A DNA stretch of 64,000 bases, taken from the NCBI RefSeq assembly GCF_006517275.1, contig NZ_CP041191.1:1979001-2043000 (forward strand), read 5' to 3'. The notes beneath the pieces are model-generated. The model saw only the letters and a program-made list of their open reading frames with translations, did not search any database and was not told the origin of the DNA. Below, in pieces: positions 61,870 through 64,000 of the stretch. The position numbers were made by a program, and so were the translations under genes. How positions within the stretch are numbered: the stretch's first letter is position 1; every line of letters begins with the position of its first letter. This DNA is from Labrenzia sp. PHM005. GTDB lineage: Bacteria; Pseudomonadota; Alphaproteobacteria; Rhizobiales; Stappiaceae.

Positions 61870-63033
61870 ATGAACGCACACACTGGATTTGAAAAACTCG
61901 AAGTCGGTTACGATGTTCCGGCCCTCCCGGGCATGGATGCTGCTGACATTCAAACACCGTGCCTGGTGCTCGATCTTGACGCGCTGGAGCGCAACATCAA
62001 AAAAATGGGCGATTACGCCAAGGCCCATGGCATGCGCCACCGGGTTCACGGCAAGATGCACAAGTCCGTTGACGTTGCCAAATTGCAGGAACGTTTGGGC
62101 GGTGCGGTTGGCGTTTGCTGCCAAAAGGTCAGTGAAGCGGAAGTCTTTGCCCGCGGCGGCATCAAGGACGTTCTGGTATCCAACCAGGTGCGCGACCCGG
62201 CCAAGATCAAACGCCTAGCCCAGCTGCCTAAGCTCGGCGCCCGTACCATTGTCTGTGTCGATGACATCGACAATGTTGCCGAATTGTCTGCTGCTGCAAC
62301 TGAAGCGGGCACGACGCTGGAAATCTTCATCGAGATCGACTGCGGCGCAGGCCGCTGCGGTGTCACGAAAACGGAAGATGTTGTTGCCATCGCGAAGGCC
62401 GTTGACGCTGCCTCGAACCTGAAGTTCACCGGCATTCAGGCTTATCAGGGCGCCATGCAGCACCTCGATACATATGAAGCGCGCAAAGAAAAACTCGATA
62501 TCGCAATCGCGATGGTCAAGGACGCGGTTGAAGGCTTGAAGGCCGAAGGACTGGAGCCTGAGCTGGTCTCTGGCGGCGGCACGGGGTCTTACTATTTTGA
62601 ATCCAACTCTGGCGTTTATAACGAGCTGCAGTGCGGGTCCTATGCGTTCATGGATGCTGACTATGGCCGGATCCTCGATAAGGACGGCAAGCGGATCGAC
62701 CAGGGAGAGTGGGAAAACGCGTTTTTCATCCTGACCCAAGTGATGAGCCACGCAAAAGCGGACAAGGCGATCTGTGATGCCGGTTTGAAAGCCCAGTCCG
62801 TCGATAGCGGTCTGCCGTTCATCTATGGCCGCGACGATGTTGAATACGTCAAATGCTCTGATGAGCATGGCGTCATCGCCGACCCGCAAGGCGTTCTGAA
62901 AGTTGGTGAGAAGCTGAAGCTGGTTCCGGGGCACTGTGATCCGACCGCCAACGTTCACGACTGGTACGTCGGCGTGCGCGGCGGCAAAGTAGAGACAGTC
63001 TGGCCGGTGTCTGCCCGCGGCAAGGCTTACTGA
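61870..63033 (+). CDS. bhcC: beta-Hydroxyaspartate aldolase
   Basis: A 387-residue fold-type III PLP enzyme of the D-threonine aldolase (DSD1) family. The PLP lysine is in HRVHGKMHKSVDVAKL (K62 by analogy). GVCCQKVSEAEVFARGGIKD, ELVSGGGTGSYYFES and the metal-type VPGHCDPTANVHDWYVGVRG are typical. It condenses glycine and glyoxylate to (2R,3S)-beta-hydroxyaspartate. It is separated from bhcD by a terminator-like hairpin. Confidence 0.93.
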   Translation: MNAHTGFEKLEVGYDVPALPGMDAADIQTPCLVLDLDALERNIKKMGDYAKAHGMRHRVHGKMHKSVDVAKLQERLGGAVGVCCQKVSEAEVFARGGIKDVLVSNQVRDPAKIKRLAQLPKLGARTIVCVDDIDNVAELSAAATEAGTTLEIFIEIDCGAGRCGVTKTEDVVAIAKAVDAASNLKFTGIQAYQGAMQHLDTYEARKEKLDIAIAMVKDAVEGLKAEGLEPELVSGGGTGSYYFESNSGVYNELQCGSYAFMDADYGRILDKDGKRIDQGEWENAFFILTQVMSHAKADKAICDAGLKAQSVDSGLPFIYGRDDVEYVKCSDEHGVIADPQGVLKVGEKLKLVPGHCDPTANVHDWYVGVRGGKVETVWPVSARGKAY

Positions 63034-63055
63034 TCCACTGTCTAAACCGTTTTCA

Positions 63056-63086
63056 GGCTAGGCTCGGAAGGGCTTAGCCTTTTTTT
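63056..63086 (+). terminator. Terminator-like hairpin between bhcC and bhcD
   Basis: GGCTAGGC / GCTTAGCC pair over 8 bp (one G-U) around an 8-nt loop, followed by seven T. The T run ends right before the bhcD ribosome site (CTGGAGAA), 13 bp from the ATG. It should cause partial termination, making bhcD less abundant than bhcABC unless it has its own promoter. Confidence 0.75.
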
Positions 63087-63098
63087 CTGGAGAACCAA

Positions 63099-64000
63099 AT
63101 GATCATCGTTCCTGAAAAGGAAATTGCTGGGCTACTCGGCCGCGCAGAAGCCTTTGATGCGGTTGAGAGCGTCTTTGCCGCCATGTCGAGCGGGGCCGCC
63201 TATAATTTCCCGGTCATTCGCGAAGCCATCGGGCATGCCGATGCGCTCTATGGCTTTAAATCCGGTTTTGACCGCTCATCCCTGGCGCTGGGCCTGAAAT
63301 CCGGCGGGTATTGGCCGGGCAATGCCGACAAGGGCCTAACCAACCACCAATCAACGGTGTTTTTGTTTGATGCGGACACCGGCAAGGCCAAAGCAGTAGT
63401 TGGCGGCAATCTGCTGACGGCTCTGCGCACGGCGGCCGCCTCTGCGGTCTCCATCAAACACCTGGCCCGCAAGGACGCCAACGTTCTGGGCATGATCGGT
63501 GCTGGTCATCAATCCGCGTTTCAGATGCGGGCCGCTGTTGAACAGCGCTCCTTTGAAAAGGTGATTGGCTGGAACCTGCATCCGGAAATGCTGTCCCGTC
63601 TTGAAGAGACCGCATCTGAGCTTGGTTTGCCGTTCGAAGCTGTGGAACTGGATCAATTGGGTGCGGATGCAGATGTGATCATTTCCATCACGTCGAGCTT
63701 TGACCCGATTCTCAAAGCTGCTCAGGTGACCCCGGGAACGCATATTGCCTGCATGGGCACCGACACCAAAGGCAAGCAGGAAGTCGAAGCGGAGCTGGTT
63801 GCCAAGGCCACCGTGTTCACCGATGAGGTTGCCCAGTCCTCCACCATCGGCGAATGCCAGCATGCTATTGCAAGCGGGCTGATATCCGAAAGCGATATCA
63901 ACGAAATCGGGGCGGTCATTAACGGCACACATGCCGGGCGGACTTTGGACGATGAAATCACGCTGTTCGACGGCACCGGCGTTGGTCTTCAGGACTTGGC
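63099..64000 (+). CDS. bhcD: Iminosuccinate reductase, 3' end cut by window edge
   Basis: From the ATG at 63099 a reading frame of 300 codons stays open to the window end. It is an ornithine-cyclodeaminase-family protein: GNLLTALRTAAASAVSIKHL and the NAD-binding turn VLGMIGAGHQSAFQMRA, then CMGTDTKGKQEVEAELV. In the beta-hydroxyaspartate cycle BhcD reduces iminosuccinate to aspartate with NAD(P)H, regenerating the amino donor. Family length is near 320, so about 20 residues are missing. CTGGAGAA is the ribosome site. Confidence 0.92.
   Translation, partial: MIIVPEKEIAGLLGRAEAFDAVESVFAAMSSGAAYNFPVIREAIGHADALYGFKSGFDRSSLALGLKSGGYWPGNADKGLTNHQSTVFLFDADTGKAKAVVGGNLLTALRTAAASAVSIKHLARKDANVLGMIGAGHQSAFQMRAAVEQRSFEKVIGWNLHPEMLSRLEETASELGLPFEAVELDQLGADADVIISITSSFDPILKAAQVTPGTHIACMGTDTKGKQEVEAELVAKATVFTDEVAQSSTIGECQHAIASGLISESDINEIGAVINGTHAGRTLDDEITLFDGTGVGLQDL

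Noticed and set aside
1..64000. CRISPR arrays, tRNA or rRNA genes, insertion sequences, prophage genes
   Set aside because: No repeat-spacer pattern, cloverleaf, transposase or phage-like gene was found on either strand by eye.

Overview
The window looks like chromosomal DNA of a mid-to-high GC marine alphaproteobacterium, most likely of the Roseibium/Labrenzia/Stappia type. This is inferred from the gene content: a complete-looking beta-hydroxyaspartate (glyoxylate assimilation) cluster, a cuyRZA-type cysteate desulfonation cluster, a full phenylacetate epoxidase cluster, TRAP transporters and several ABC transporters. No rRNA, tRNA, IS element, phage or CRISPR array was seen. The region is a chain of catabolic and uptake operons, each beside its own regulator. 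Genes are cut at both window edges: an FNR-like regulator on the left and bhcD on the right.

Layout. (1) 1-3.7 kb: a truncated FNR-type regulator diverges from a secreted 12-heme cytochrome c and a small Rap1a-like periplasmic protein. A perfect 20-bp FNR-like palindrome lies between them and a strong terminator ends the unit. (2) 3.9-17.1 kb: phenylacetate catabolism. paaJABCDE, an extra PaaA/PaaC-like gene and paaZ run forward; TetR-type paaR and paaG-paaI-paaK run in reverse; paaN diverges from paaG. Similar TetR-type boxes lie at three promoters. (3) 17.1-21.6 kb: a five-gene Liv-type ABC importer. (4) 21.7-27.5 kb: a ribose-type operon (rbsBAC, rbsK, LacI regulator) with a perfect LacI-type operator. 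(5) 27.7-31.5 kb: cuyR, cuyZ (sulfite exporter), cuyA (cysteate sulfo-lyase) and an orphan TAXI binding protein. (6) 31.8-37.3 kb: uronate use (kduD, TRAP dctMQP, GntR regulator, kduI). (7) 37.3-42.6 kb: a LuxR-HTH/alpha-beta-hydrolase fusion, a secreted unknown, a secreted VWA protein and an unknown membrane protein. (8) 42.8-49.6 kb: BMP-type ABC importer, cytosine deaminase and a divergent UMP-kinase paralogue, together a nucleobase salvage unit. (9) 49.6-57.6 kb: LysR regulator, PotABCD-like importer, three-subunit FAD/[2Fe-2S] amino-acid-type dehydrogenase and RidA. (10) 57.7-58.6 kb: a secreted polysaccharide-lyase-like protein. (11) 58.7-64.0 kb: bhcR and bhcABCD.

How they work together. 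Most units take up a small organic compound and channel it to central metabolism. Phenylacetate goes to acetyl-CoA and succinyl-CoA, cysteate to pyruvate plus sulfite, unsaturated uronates to 2-keto-3-deoxygluconate, cytosine to uracil, and glyoxylate to oxaloacetate. Several operators could be read directly: an FNR-like box, TetR boxes, a LacI box, two LysR T-N11-A boxes and a 23-bp A/T palindrome at the bhcA promoter. All four ABC operons have a GC-rich hairpin just after the binding-protein gene. The least explained parts are the 12-heme cytochrome with its FNR-like regulator, the LuxR-hydrolase fusion, and the extra ferritin-like protein in the paa operon.
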